This document shows, piece by piece, positions 1-5,176 of a stretch of DNA of 6,184 nucleotides (positions are counted from its first letter, which is position 1; every line of letters begins with the position of its first letter). The notes under the pieces are model-generated. The model made no database searches, was not told the DNA's origin, and saw only the letters and a program-made list of their open reading frames with translations. Source of the DNA: an uncultured Porphyromonadaceae bacterium (lineage in GTDB: Bacteria; Bacteroidota; Bacteroidia; Bacteroidales; Muribaculaceae); contig CAJMDR010000134.1 of NCBI GenBank assembly GCA_905212215.1, forward strand, positions 1 to 6,184. Reading direction: 5' to 3'. A program made the position numbers and the translations under genes.

Positions 1-774
1 GTTGAAAGGTTCTACCGTGGTGGGAAAATTATGCGTCTCTGCCTTCAGCGAGATGACGGTATTGATATGCTTTTCTTCAAAGAAGTCGGATTTGTCCGGA
101 TTGGCAGGAGCGAACTGGCTCACTTCAGGGCCTTCAACAAAAGCCACATTGTCTTTATATGCCGATACCAGTCCGTTGGGGTTTTCCTTTGAAGTCTGTT
201 TGATTAGCTGGAACAGACTTTGTGGCATTTCCTGTCCGTCGATGACGAAAGTTCCGTTGAAAATCTTGTGGCGGCAATGTTCGGAATTTACTTGCGAAAA
301 ACCGAATACCTCGCTGTCAGTGAGGGGTCTGCCGAGGCGTTCCGACAAGCCTTCCAGATAACATATTTCTTCTTCCGAAAGAGCCAGGCCTTCCTGTTGG
401 TTATAAGCCCTGAGGTCTGAGATATGCTGTATCTCCTGAGCTGTGATCTGTGGTGTGAACACGCTCTGGTCCGGATTCTCATACATTGCCTTCAGCATAG
501 GGTCGAACGTTTCGTCGGCTTCCGCAGCAGTGAACAGCTCGATACGCTGCACACCGTTTACCCCGATGTTGGTTGCCATTTCCACAGCATTAGTGCTCCA
601 AGGCGAGAGCATTTCGCGGCGCGGTCCAATGTATCTTCCGCGGGCCATGCGCACCTTGAGCGGTTTGGCGCCAGAAAAGAGCCATTGCAGCCGCTCCTTG
701 TCTTCCGCGGTGAGTGATTTCGCCGTCTGGACGGCTATCAATATAGAGTTTCCTTTTTTGAAAAAAGTTATCAT
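1..774 (-). CDS. purL: Phosphoribosylformylglycinamidine synthase (FGAM synthase), N-terminal part, cut by the window edge
   Basis: Cytoplasmic enzyme of de novo purine synthesis: it converts FGAR, glutamine and ATP to FGAM. The minus-strand frame is open from the ATG at 774-772 to base 1 and gives 258 residues of what is normally a single chain of roughly 1,200 to 1,300 residues. Diagnostic segments are GPRREMLSPWSTNAVE (about residues 50-65, N-terminal PurS-like domain), FGFSQVNSEHCRHKIFNG (157-174, linker region typical of large-type PurL) and SLKAETHNFPTTVEPFN (242-258, start of the first ATP-binding AIRS-like domain). The glutaminase domain would lie beyond the left edge. The first Met is preferred because it sits about 38 bases downstream of a Bacteroidales promoter box and gives the expected PurL N-terminus. 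No good Shine-Dalgarno is seen; AAGGG lies only one base from the ATG. It is transcribed divergently from the HU operon. The family assignment is essentially certain. Confidence 0.97.
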   Translation of the reverse strand, partial: MITFFKKGNSILIAVQTAKSLTAEDKERLQWLFSGAKPLKVRMARGRYIGPRREMLSPWSTNAVEMATNIGVNGVQRIELFTAAEADETFDPMLKAMYENPDQSVFTPQITAQEIQHISDLRAYNQQEGLALSEEEICYLEGLSERLGRPLTDSEVFGFSQVNSEHCRHKIFNGTFVIDGQEMPQSLFQLIKQTSKENPNGLVSAYKDNVAFVEGPEVSQFAPANPDKSDFFEEKHINTVISLKAETHNFPTTVEPFN

Positions 775-812
775 GCCCTTGCGTAAGTGTCTGTTGATGG
801 TCAAAGGATTTG

Positions 813-820
813 CAAAGGTA
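813..820 (-). promoter_or_regulatory. Putative purL promoter, -7 box
   Basis: Reading the minus strand, TACCTTTG matches the Bacteroidota -7 consensus TAnnTTTG exactly and lies about 38 bases upstream of the purL ATG. No clear TTTG -33 box is found 19-21 bases upstream, so the call rests on the -7 box, its position and its orientation. Confidence 0.55.
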
Positions 821-916
821 ATAATTCTATTTTAAATAAGACTTCCTTAACCGCATGGAAAACTAATTTTATGGCTATTTCGCTGTAAAAGGCCCTTCCG
901 TTTGCAAAAAAAATGT

Positions 917-924
917 TACCTTTG
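917..924 (+). promoter_or_regulatory. Putative promoter of the HU / HU-LysM operon, -7 box
   Basis: TACCTTTG followed by CACCC is an exact TAnnTTTG -7 box, 83 bases upstream of the HU ATG, and predicts a leader of about 75-80 bases. A TTTG occurs at 901-904, but the 12-base spacer is too short for a normal -33 box. The leader contains two possible hairpins: CAAGAC/GTCTTG (935-940 with 969-974) and CCTG/CAGG (994-997 with 1002-1005), the second ending two bases before the start codon. Confidence 0.6.
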
Positions 925-1007
925 CACCCTAAGGCAAGACGTGGAAAGGTACTAACAAGCTTTACTCGGTCTTGGCAACCACAAACAAATAACCCTGCTG
1001 TCAGGCC

Positions 1008-1286
1008 ATGGATACAAAGACTCTTATAGAAAAAGCGAGTGCGGAGAGTTCACTCGACAGCACCCAAGGTCGTGCTGTCGTGGACGCTTTTGCCTCTATG
1101 CTTGCGGATTGCGGTACTGAGACCGATGCTGTCGCTGTGCCGGGATTCGGTACTTTCGAGGCGAAAAAAAGACTTGAGAGAGTTAATGTGCATCCGGCCA
1201 CAGGACGAAGGGTGCTTCTTCCTCCGAAGATTGTGCTGGCGTTCAAGCCTTCGGCCATACTTAAGCAGAAACTGAATCAACGTTAA
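1008..1286 (+). CDS. HU-family DNA-binding protein (small, single domain)
   Basis: A 92-residue nucleoid-associated protein of the HU/IHF family, close to the family's usual 90-100 residues. Such proteins act as dimers that bend DNA. The helical dimerisation half covers about residues 1-42. The beta-arm half begins at the signature GFGTFEAKKR (46-55) and continues to FKPSAILKQKLN (79-90). The arm motif is HPATG (62-66), with Pro63 at the place of the intercalating proline of canonical HU; His replaces the usual Asn before it. It lies 13 bases upstream of a second HU-domain gene, almost certainly in the same operon, which makes the two products plausible dimer partners (inference). The ATG at 1008 is chosen because the N-terminus aligns with HU. 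There is no useful Shine-Dalgarno; the leader just upstream is A-rich (981-992). HU or an IHF-like subtype cannot be decided from sequence alone. Confidence 0.93.
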   Translation: MDTKTLIEKASAESSLDSTQGRAVVDAFASMLADCGTETDAVAVPGFGTFEAKKRLERVNVHPATGRRVLLPPKIVLAFKPSAILKQKLNQR

Positions 1287-1299
1287 CAGCCATACTGTA

Positions 1300-2748
1300 A
1301 TGCAACAGAAAATAACTTTTTCGGAAGTATGCGCTCTGATAGCAAAACGCACCCGGTTGCCAAGGCGTGATGTGGACGATTTCCTGCGTTCCATGTTTAA
1401 CGTGATTTCGCAGGCTCTGGCCGATGGGGAGACAGTAAGGATTAAAGGGATAGGTGCCTTTAAGGTTGCCAGAATGGGGGAACGCAAAAGTGTGGATGTC
1501 ACCACAGCTAATGTCATAATCCTTCCTTCACATATTAAGATTAGTTTTATTCCGGCTAAAGATCTGGCAGCCGCCATAAACGCTCCTTTTGCGGATTTTG
1601 AAGCCATAGAGCTTACTGAAGATGTAACAGAAGAGGAACTGGAAGCTGCCGGAAATGCTCCCGACCCCGTTGTGGAAACTTCCGGAACCATTGAAGACGA
1701 GAGAGAGAAGACAGTAGAGGCAACTACACAAGCTGCAGAAGATGAAACTGTTATTCCTGAGATTGAAAGTCCCAAGCCGGAAGCTGAGAAAAAGGAAACT
1801 GTTGTTGAGACAGAGAAAATCGAAAATAACAAGCAGGAACATTCTGAAGAGAATCCGGAACTTGCACCTTTAGCTCCATTCCTCACCAAGACCTTCGACG
1901 AGCAAGAAAAGACTGAAGAGGTTTGTGGCCAGGAATGTCAGGAATATCTTGAAGAGGATGTAGAGACATGGCCTACACACCCAGTTGAGGATAAAGAAGA
2001 GTCCGTATGCGTTAAGGAAGAACAGACGGTAAAAGAAACAGATGGCTGTCCTGAAGATGAGAGCAGTCTTTATACTACTGAGGAAGATGAATATGACTCC
2101 GGTGCAGCCCCTTTGCGACATGAGATAGAGGAGGCTCGTGAGTATGAAGAGAAAGAAGATTCAAAGCACAGGAAGAAACATAGAGTATTAAGTTTCCTTA
2201 TAGGCTTTGCCTGCGCCTTGTTGTTGACCGGAGTGGTGACCGTTCTTATCATGCTTATCTGTCCCGAGAAAAGCCGATATATCAGCAGTGCAGTATTAGG
2301 AATAGGTGATAAGGAAACTTCGGCAGTACAGACGAAACCGGTAGCTGTTCTCGACACCCCTGTAAATACAGTCAGTGTGGCCGACAGCATCTCCAGACCT
2401 GTGGTGCAAAAGGAAACTGGAACAGCTTCCGGCGATGATGCCGCACCTACTGAGGCTTCCGATACAAAGAAGGTGTACGACACCGTAACCACCACTCATT
2501 ATCTGACGACCATTGCACGCGAGCATTACGGCAATCAGCATTTCTGGCCATATATATATGAGGAGAACAAAGCCATTCTTGGTCATCCCAACCGTATCAA
2601 GCCCGGCACGAAGGTAGTAGTTCCGGATCTTTCCAAATATGGCGTTGACCCGAAGAATCCGGTCGACATAGCTAAAGCGAAGCGTAAGGGAGCTGAGATT
2701 TATGCCCGTTATTCCCAAAGACCCGGATATGGCAAGAAAAGGAGATGA
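1300..2748 (+). CDS. Membrane-anchored HU-domain protein with periplasmic LysM domain (candidate nucleoid-envelope tether)
   Basis: A 482-residue multidomain protein. Residues 1-95 form an HU-like domain: a helical half, then GIGAFKVARMGERK at 50-63 and the FIPAKDL end at 83-89. Residues 101-288 are a low-complexity acidic linker with about a third Asp/Glu and few basic residues; it contains four cysteines (209, 213, 237, 250). A basic patch KHRKKHR (289-295) precedes one hydrophobic helix (about 297-320). The positive-inside rule puts the HU domain in the cytoplasm and the rest in the periplasm. A Ser/Thr/Pro/Val-rich spacer (321-395) leads to a LysM domain (about 396-444: HYLTTIAREHYG, FWPYIYEENK, then PGTKVVVPD), a fold that usually binds peptidoglycan. 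A basic tail (459-482) ends in GKKRR. The HU arm has DVTTA (66-70) where canonical HU has NPxTG, so the intercalating proline is replaced by Val67. Domain calls are clear; the tether role is inferred from architecture. Bacteroidota HU-SPOR proteins are an analogous design. Confidence 0.93.
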   Translation: MQQKITFSEVCALIAKRTRLPRRDVDDFLRSMFNVISQALADGETVRIKGIGAFKVARMGERKSVDVTTANVIILPSHIKISFIPAKDLAAAINAPFADFEAIELTEDVTEEELEAAGNAPDPVVETSGTIEDEREKTVEATTQAAEDETVIPEIESPKPEAEKKETVVETEKIENNKQEHSEENPELAPLAPFLTKTFDEQEKTEEVCGQECQEYLEEDVETWPTHPVEDKEESVCVKEEQTVKETDGCPEDESSLYTTEEDEYDSGAAPLRHEIEEAREYEEKEDSKHRKKHRVLSFLIGFACALLLTGVVTVLIMLICPEKSRYISSAVLGIGDKETSAVQTKPVAVLDTPVNTVSVADSISRPVVQKETGTASGDDAAPTEASDTKKVYDTVTTTHYLTTIAREHYGNQHFWPYIYEENKAILGHPNRIKPGTKVVVPDLSKYGVDPKNPVDIAKAKRKGAEIYARYSQRPGYGKKRR

Positions 2749-2781
2749 GACTGTATTGATAAATTTACAGATTACTTGACA

Positions 2782-2814
2782 GTCAGTTCAGGGAATCTGA
2801 CCTTAAAATTTTAT
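2782..2814 (+). terminator. Possible intrinsic terminator after the HU operon
   Basis: GTCAGTTC (2782-2789) can pair with GAA and CTGAC (2793-2795, 2797-2801), with one bulged T and a three-base AGG loop. It is followed by an A/T-rich stretch to about 2814 rather than a clean T run. It lies 34 bases past the HU-LysM stop, the right place for a terminator, but the stem is weak. Confidence 0.35.
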
Positions 2815-2900
2815 CGTGCTATAAATCATTTAAAATCAATAACTTAGAGTATAAAGTTGCATTGGTGTATAAATTTCGAGTTAAAAAAACGAAGAAAATA

Positions 2901-2932
2901 TTTGGTGGAGTCAGAAATTCTGTCTACCTTTG
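2901..2932 (+). promoter_or_regulatory. Promoter of the tRNA gene, Bacteroidales -33/-7 type
   Basis: TTTG at 2901-2904 and TACCTTTG at 2925-2932 are separated by exactly 20 bases, a full match to the Bacteroidota primary-sigma promoter pattern. The tRNA 5' end follows 36 bases after the -7 box, leaving a short leader with a small CGGG/CCCG hairpin (2943-2946 with 2954-2957) to be removed by processing. Confidence 0.85.
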
Positions 2933-2968
2933 CACTCGCAAACGGGAAACAAACCCGGTAAGCACTTT

Positions 2969-3045
2969 GGCGGGATAGCTCAGTTGGTTAGAGCGTCGGA
3001 TTCATAACCCGGAGGTCCCGAGTTCAATTCTCGGTCCCGCTACCA
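2969..3045 (+). tRNA. tRNA with anticodon CAU, probably elongator tRNA-Met
   Basis: A complete 77-base cloverleaf with encoded CCA. Arms: acceptor GGCGGGA/TCCCGCT (first pair G-U wobble), D stem GCTC/GAGC, anticodon loop TTCATAA, T stem CCGAG/CTCGG with loop TTCAATT, discriminator A. The anticodon is CAT at 3003-3005. It is not the initiator: positions 1 and 72 form a G-U pair rather than the C1/A72 mismatch usual in bacteria, D-stem pair 11-24 is C-G, and the anticodon stem lacks the initiator's three consecutive G-C pairs because A31 faces C39. An Ile2 tRNA (CAU modified to lysidine) cannot be fully excluded by eye, but elongator Met is more likely. Confidence 0.93.
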
Positions 3046-3051
3046 ATAACG

Positions 3052-3090
3052 AAGAGGCTGTGTAAGTAATTCACAGCCTCTTAATGTTTT
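3052..3090 (+). terminator. Intrinsic terminator of the tRNA gene
   Basis: AAGAGGCTGTG (3052-3062) and CACAGCCTCTT (3072-3082) form a perfect 11-bp stem with a 9-base loop, followed by AATGTTTT. It begins seven bases after the tRNA CCA. The strength and position make this the most convincing terminator in the window. Confidence 0.8.
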
Positions 3091-3119
3091 ATACTTTCAC
3101 AGCCTTAATACACATTAGC

Positions 3120-3707
3120 ATGAAAGCGATAAAGACAGCCTCATTGGCCGCCGTTTGTGCAGGGATGGTAATGACTTCGTGCCATAGCTCGAAACCAAAC
3201 AATGATAACGGACCAATAGAAGGGAACCTTATACAGGTTGATGGCGAGATCGGCCCTAAAGAAGATATTCCTTTGACGGGTATGCGCAACTATATACCTT
3301 CCGCACAGGTATACCGCACTAACGGCGATTATATTAATAATGTGCCTATCCAGACCTCGGCAGACGGAAAACAGCTGATTTCATTCCCCGCGCCATCCGA
3401 CATCACTCCCGATGCGTTGCCGTTACAGTTGGCAAACGGATACCTGCTTGACCGTAGAGGTATCTCACCGTATAATACAAAGTTCACCAAGTATACGTAT
3501 AAAGAGTATGCGGCTCTCAAACAGGCCCCTTCTACGCAGGAATTGCTGAATGCCATTATACCCGGTGCAAGAGTGACGGACTTGGTATGTCTTCCTTTCA
3601 CCACTCAAGAGGCATTGGCGGACACAACTGCCGTCAACAAGCTTATCCGCACAGGATTCCCCGGATGCAAGAACATGATCGAGGGTCCCGCTGAAGCGCC
3701 GGAATAA
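3120..3707 (+). CDS. Putative lipoprotein of unknown function
   Basis: A 195-residue protein I cannot assign to a functional family. The N-terminus is a lipoprotein signal peptide: positive start MKAIK, a short hydrophobic core, and lipobox VMTSC with the lipidated residue at Cys21. The mature part begins HSSKPNNDNG, a flexible spacer without the acidic cluster used for surface export in Bacteroidota, so a periplasm-facing lipoprotein is the simplest guess. The mature region (about 175 residues) has Pro-rich loops, a central LANGYLLDRRG (105-114) then FTKYTYKEY (122-130), and two cysteines (157, 183) that could form a disulfide. The start at 3120 is chosen over an in-frame ATG at 3084 because the latter lies against the tRNA terminator stem and adds 12 residues before the signal peptide. 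No clear promoter lies between that terminator and the start, so how it is transcribed is uncertain. Confidence 0.85.
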   Translation: MKAIKTASLAAVCAGMVMTSCHSSKPNNDNGPIEGNLIQVDGEIGPKEDIPLTGMRNYIPSAQVYRTNGDYINNVPIQTSADGKQLISFPAPSDITPDALPLQLANGYLLDRRGISPYNTKFTKYTYKEYAALKQAPSTQELLNAIIPGARVTDLVCLPFTTQEALADTTAVNKLIRTGFPGCKNMIEGPAEAPE

Positions 3708-3715
3708 CATGTTAT

Positions 3716-3744
3716 TAGTGCCATTATTTCGGCATTATTTATAC
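3716..3744 (+). terminator. Possible intrinsic terminator after the lipoprotein gene
   Basis: TAGTGCC (3716-3722) pairs with GGCATTA (3731-3737), one pair being a G-T wobble, around an 8-base loop and is followed by TTTATAC. It starts eight bases after the lipoprotein stop. The stem is short and A/T-rich at its base. Confidence 0.4.
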
Positions 3745-3803
3745 ATTCCGTAGATTTCAAAGTATATTGTGTTGCCTGAGAATGTAGAGTTGGTTGCTTT
3801 TGT

Positions 3804-3811
3804 TAACTTTG
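3804..3811 (+). promoter_or_regulatory. Putative promoter of the aldo/keto-reductase-like gene, -7 box
   Basis: TAACTTTG matches TAnnTTTG exactly and lies 34 bases upstream of the ATG at 3846. No good TTTG -33 box sits at the expected distance, so the call depends on the -7 box and its position. Confidence 0.6.
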
Positions 3812-3845
3812 CAGAAGAATCTAATCCTGACAATCTACCGACATC

Positions 3846-4994
3846 ATGGAATACAGATATTTAGGAAATACCGGAATCTCGGTGAGTGCTATTTCTTTGG
3901 GTTGCGAAGGCTTCATGAACCAGACTCCCGAAGAGGTGAAGAAGCATTTTGACTATGCCATCTCTAAAGGCATAAACTTCATCGACATCTATTCGCCAAA
4001 TCCGGATTTGCGAACCAACATAGGAAAAGCATTGAAGGGAAGACGCGAGGATTTCATCATTCAGGGACATCTCTGTACTGTCTGGACCGACGGTCAGTAT
4101 CTGCGCACCCGCGAGACAGAACAGATAATGCCTGCTTTCGAGGCGCAACTCAAAGAGCTGGACACGGACTACCTCGACATAGGAATGATTCATTATGTTG
4201 ACAGCGAGGAGGACTTCAACCTTGTCTTCAACGGCGAGATTATCAAAATTGCTCAGAAGCTGAAAGAAGAAGGCCGTATACGTCACATAGGCATGAGCAG
4301 CCACAATCCGGTCATTGCCCGCAAGGCGGTGGAGACTGGTTTGATAGAAGTGCTTATGTTCTCCATCAATCCGGCATACGACATGCAGCCTGCCGAGAGG
4401 GATATCTATTCCATGTTCGAGAAAGAGACCTACGAGCAGTCGCGCACCAATATAGATCCTGACCGTGAGCGTCTATACGAAATCTGTGACGCCAAAGGCA
4501 TAGGCATCGATGTGATGAAGGTTTATGGCGGCGGCGATCTGCTGAGTGACCAGAATTCTCCGTTTGAGAAGGCTATGACTCCGACAGAAGCAATAGAATA
4601 TGCCATAACTCGCCCTGCCGTGGCCGCCGTAATGATTGGAGCCAAGAACAAAGAAGAGATGGACCAGGCTTTGGCTTGGAACAACGCGACTGAGCAACAG
4701 CGCGACTATACAAGAGTATTGTCGGGGTTGGATAACTTCTCCTGGAAAGGACATTGCATGTATTGTGGCCATTGTGCTCCATGCAGCGCGAAGATTGACA
4801 TAGCAATGGTCAACAAGCTCTATAACCTCACCGTGGCGCAGAACGCCATTCCTGAAACGGTCAGAGAGCATTACAAGGCGCAGAAGCATCATGCTTCTGA
4901 ATGTCTGGCATGTGGCGTATGCGAGACTCGTTGTCCCTTCGGTGTGGAGATAATTGCAAGTATGCAGAAAGCCGCTGACCGTTTCGGTTACTGA
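3846..4994 (+). CDS. Aldo/keto-reductase-fold oxidoreductase with C-terminal 2x[4Fe-4S] ferredoxin domain (COG1453-like)
   Basis: A 382-residue, probably cytoplasmic redox protein. Residues 1 to about 285 are an AKR TIM barrel: MEYRYLGNTGISVSAISLGC at the start, NFIDIYSPNPDLRTNIGKAL (44-63), the catalytic-type His116 in MIHYVD, SSHNP (151-155), and the cofactor-binding end VMIGAKNKEEMDQAL (262-276). Residues 304-313 (C-x2-C-x2-C-x2-C) and 353-363 (C-x2-C-x2-C-x3-C, then Pro) give eight cysteines, suited to two [4Fe-4S] clusters. The usual AKR tetrad is incomplete: Asp47 and His116 are present, but the usual Tyr five residues after the Asp is not seen, and the strand that normally carries the Lys reads IIQGHL (71-76). 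The substrate is unknown; electron transfer between the barrel and an iron-sulfur partner is an inference from architecture. It appears monocistronic, with its own upstream promoter box and a downstream hairpin terminator. Confidence 0.93.
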   Translation: MEYRYLGNTGISVSAISLGCEGFMNQTPEEVKKHFDYAISKGINFIDIYSPNPDLRTNIGKALKGRREDFIIQGHLCTVWTDGQYLRTRETEQIMPAFEAQLKELDTDYLDIGMIHYVDSEEDFNLVFNGEIIKIAQKLKEEGRIRHIGMSSHNPVIARKAVETGLIEVLMFSINPAYDMQPAERDIYSMFEKETYEQSRTNIDPDRERLYEICDAKGIGIDVMKVYGGGDLLSDQNSPFEKAMTPTEAIEYAITRPAVAAVMIGAKNKEEMDQALAWNNATEQQRDYTRVLSGLDNFSWKGHCMYCGHCAPCSAKIDIAMVNKLYNLTVAQNAIPETVREHYKAQKHHASECLACGVCETRCPFGVEIIASMQKAADRFGY

Positions 4995-5004
4995 TGATTG
5001 CTGT

Positions 5005-5020
5005 AGAGCGCTGCTCTTTT
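5005..5020 (+). terminator. Probable intrinsic terminator after the aldo/keto-reductase-like gene
   Basis: AGAGC (5005-5009), a GCT loop and GCTCT (5013-5017) form a compact GC-rich hairpin running directly into a T run ending at 5020, ten bases after the stop codon. The stem is only 5 bp. Confidence 0.5.
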
Positions 5021-5028
5021 GCATCTTG

Positions 5029-5063
5029 AAAAGCGGTAGCTCATAATCGCGAAACGCTTTTTC
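5029..5063 (+). terminator. Second possible terminator hairpin, perhaps bidirectional
   Basis: AAAAGCG (5029-5035) is complementary to CGCTTTT (5055-5061) around a 19-base loop and ends in TTTTTC. The A run before and T run after the G/C core would suit termination on either strand. The large loop makes it less certain than the hairpin just upstream. Confidence 0.35.
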
Positions 5064-5084
5064 ATCAAATTTGTTGTCCGGATA

Positions 5085-5116
5085 TTTGGAAGAAGCCAAG
5101 CTTCGTGCTATCTTTG
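5085..5116 (+). promoter_or_regulatory. Promoter of the Ser/Thr kinase gene, Bacteroidales -33/-7 type
   Basis: TTTG at 5085-5088 and TATCTTTG at 5109-5116 have a 20-base spacer, a full consensus match with the same geometry as the tRNA promoter here. The predicted leader of about 55 bases begins with a small hairpin, ATTCG/CGAAT (5118-5122 with 5128-5132), close to the expected transcript 5' end. Confidence 0.8.
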
Positions 5117-5176
5117 CATTCGTTTAGCGAATATGGCTGAACGATAAACTTCCACAGCACTTAAACAAGGCAAATA

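Noticed and set aside
2..835. Several plus-strand open frames at the left end
   Set aside because: They are shadows of purL, whose minus-strand translation has unmistakable family motifs across the whole stretch.
1050..1889. A 279-codon open frame on the minus strand opposite the HU genes
   Set aside because: It is Ser-rich and low complexity, the expected mirror of the acidic Glu/Asp linker, and it overlaps two well-supported HU-domain genes.
2969..3045. Initiator tRNA-fMet interpretation of the CAU tRNA
   Set aside because: It lacks the C1/A72 mismatch and the three G-C pairs of the anticodon stem, and has C11-G24 in the D stem.
2969..3090. tRNA as an integration site for a mobile element
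   Set aside because: No integrase gene and no direct repeat of the tRNA 3' end are visible in the window.
3084..3119. Earlier in-frame ATG for the lipoprotein
   Set aside because: It lies two bases from the tRNA terminator stem and adds 12 residues before a normal lipoprotein signal sequence that begins at the ATG at 3120.
5133..5147. Tiny upstream frame (Met-Ala-Glu-Arg-stop) in the kinase leader
   Set aside because: Four codons can arise by chance and no ribosome-binding sequence or attenuator-like structure supports it.
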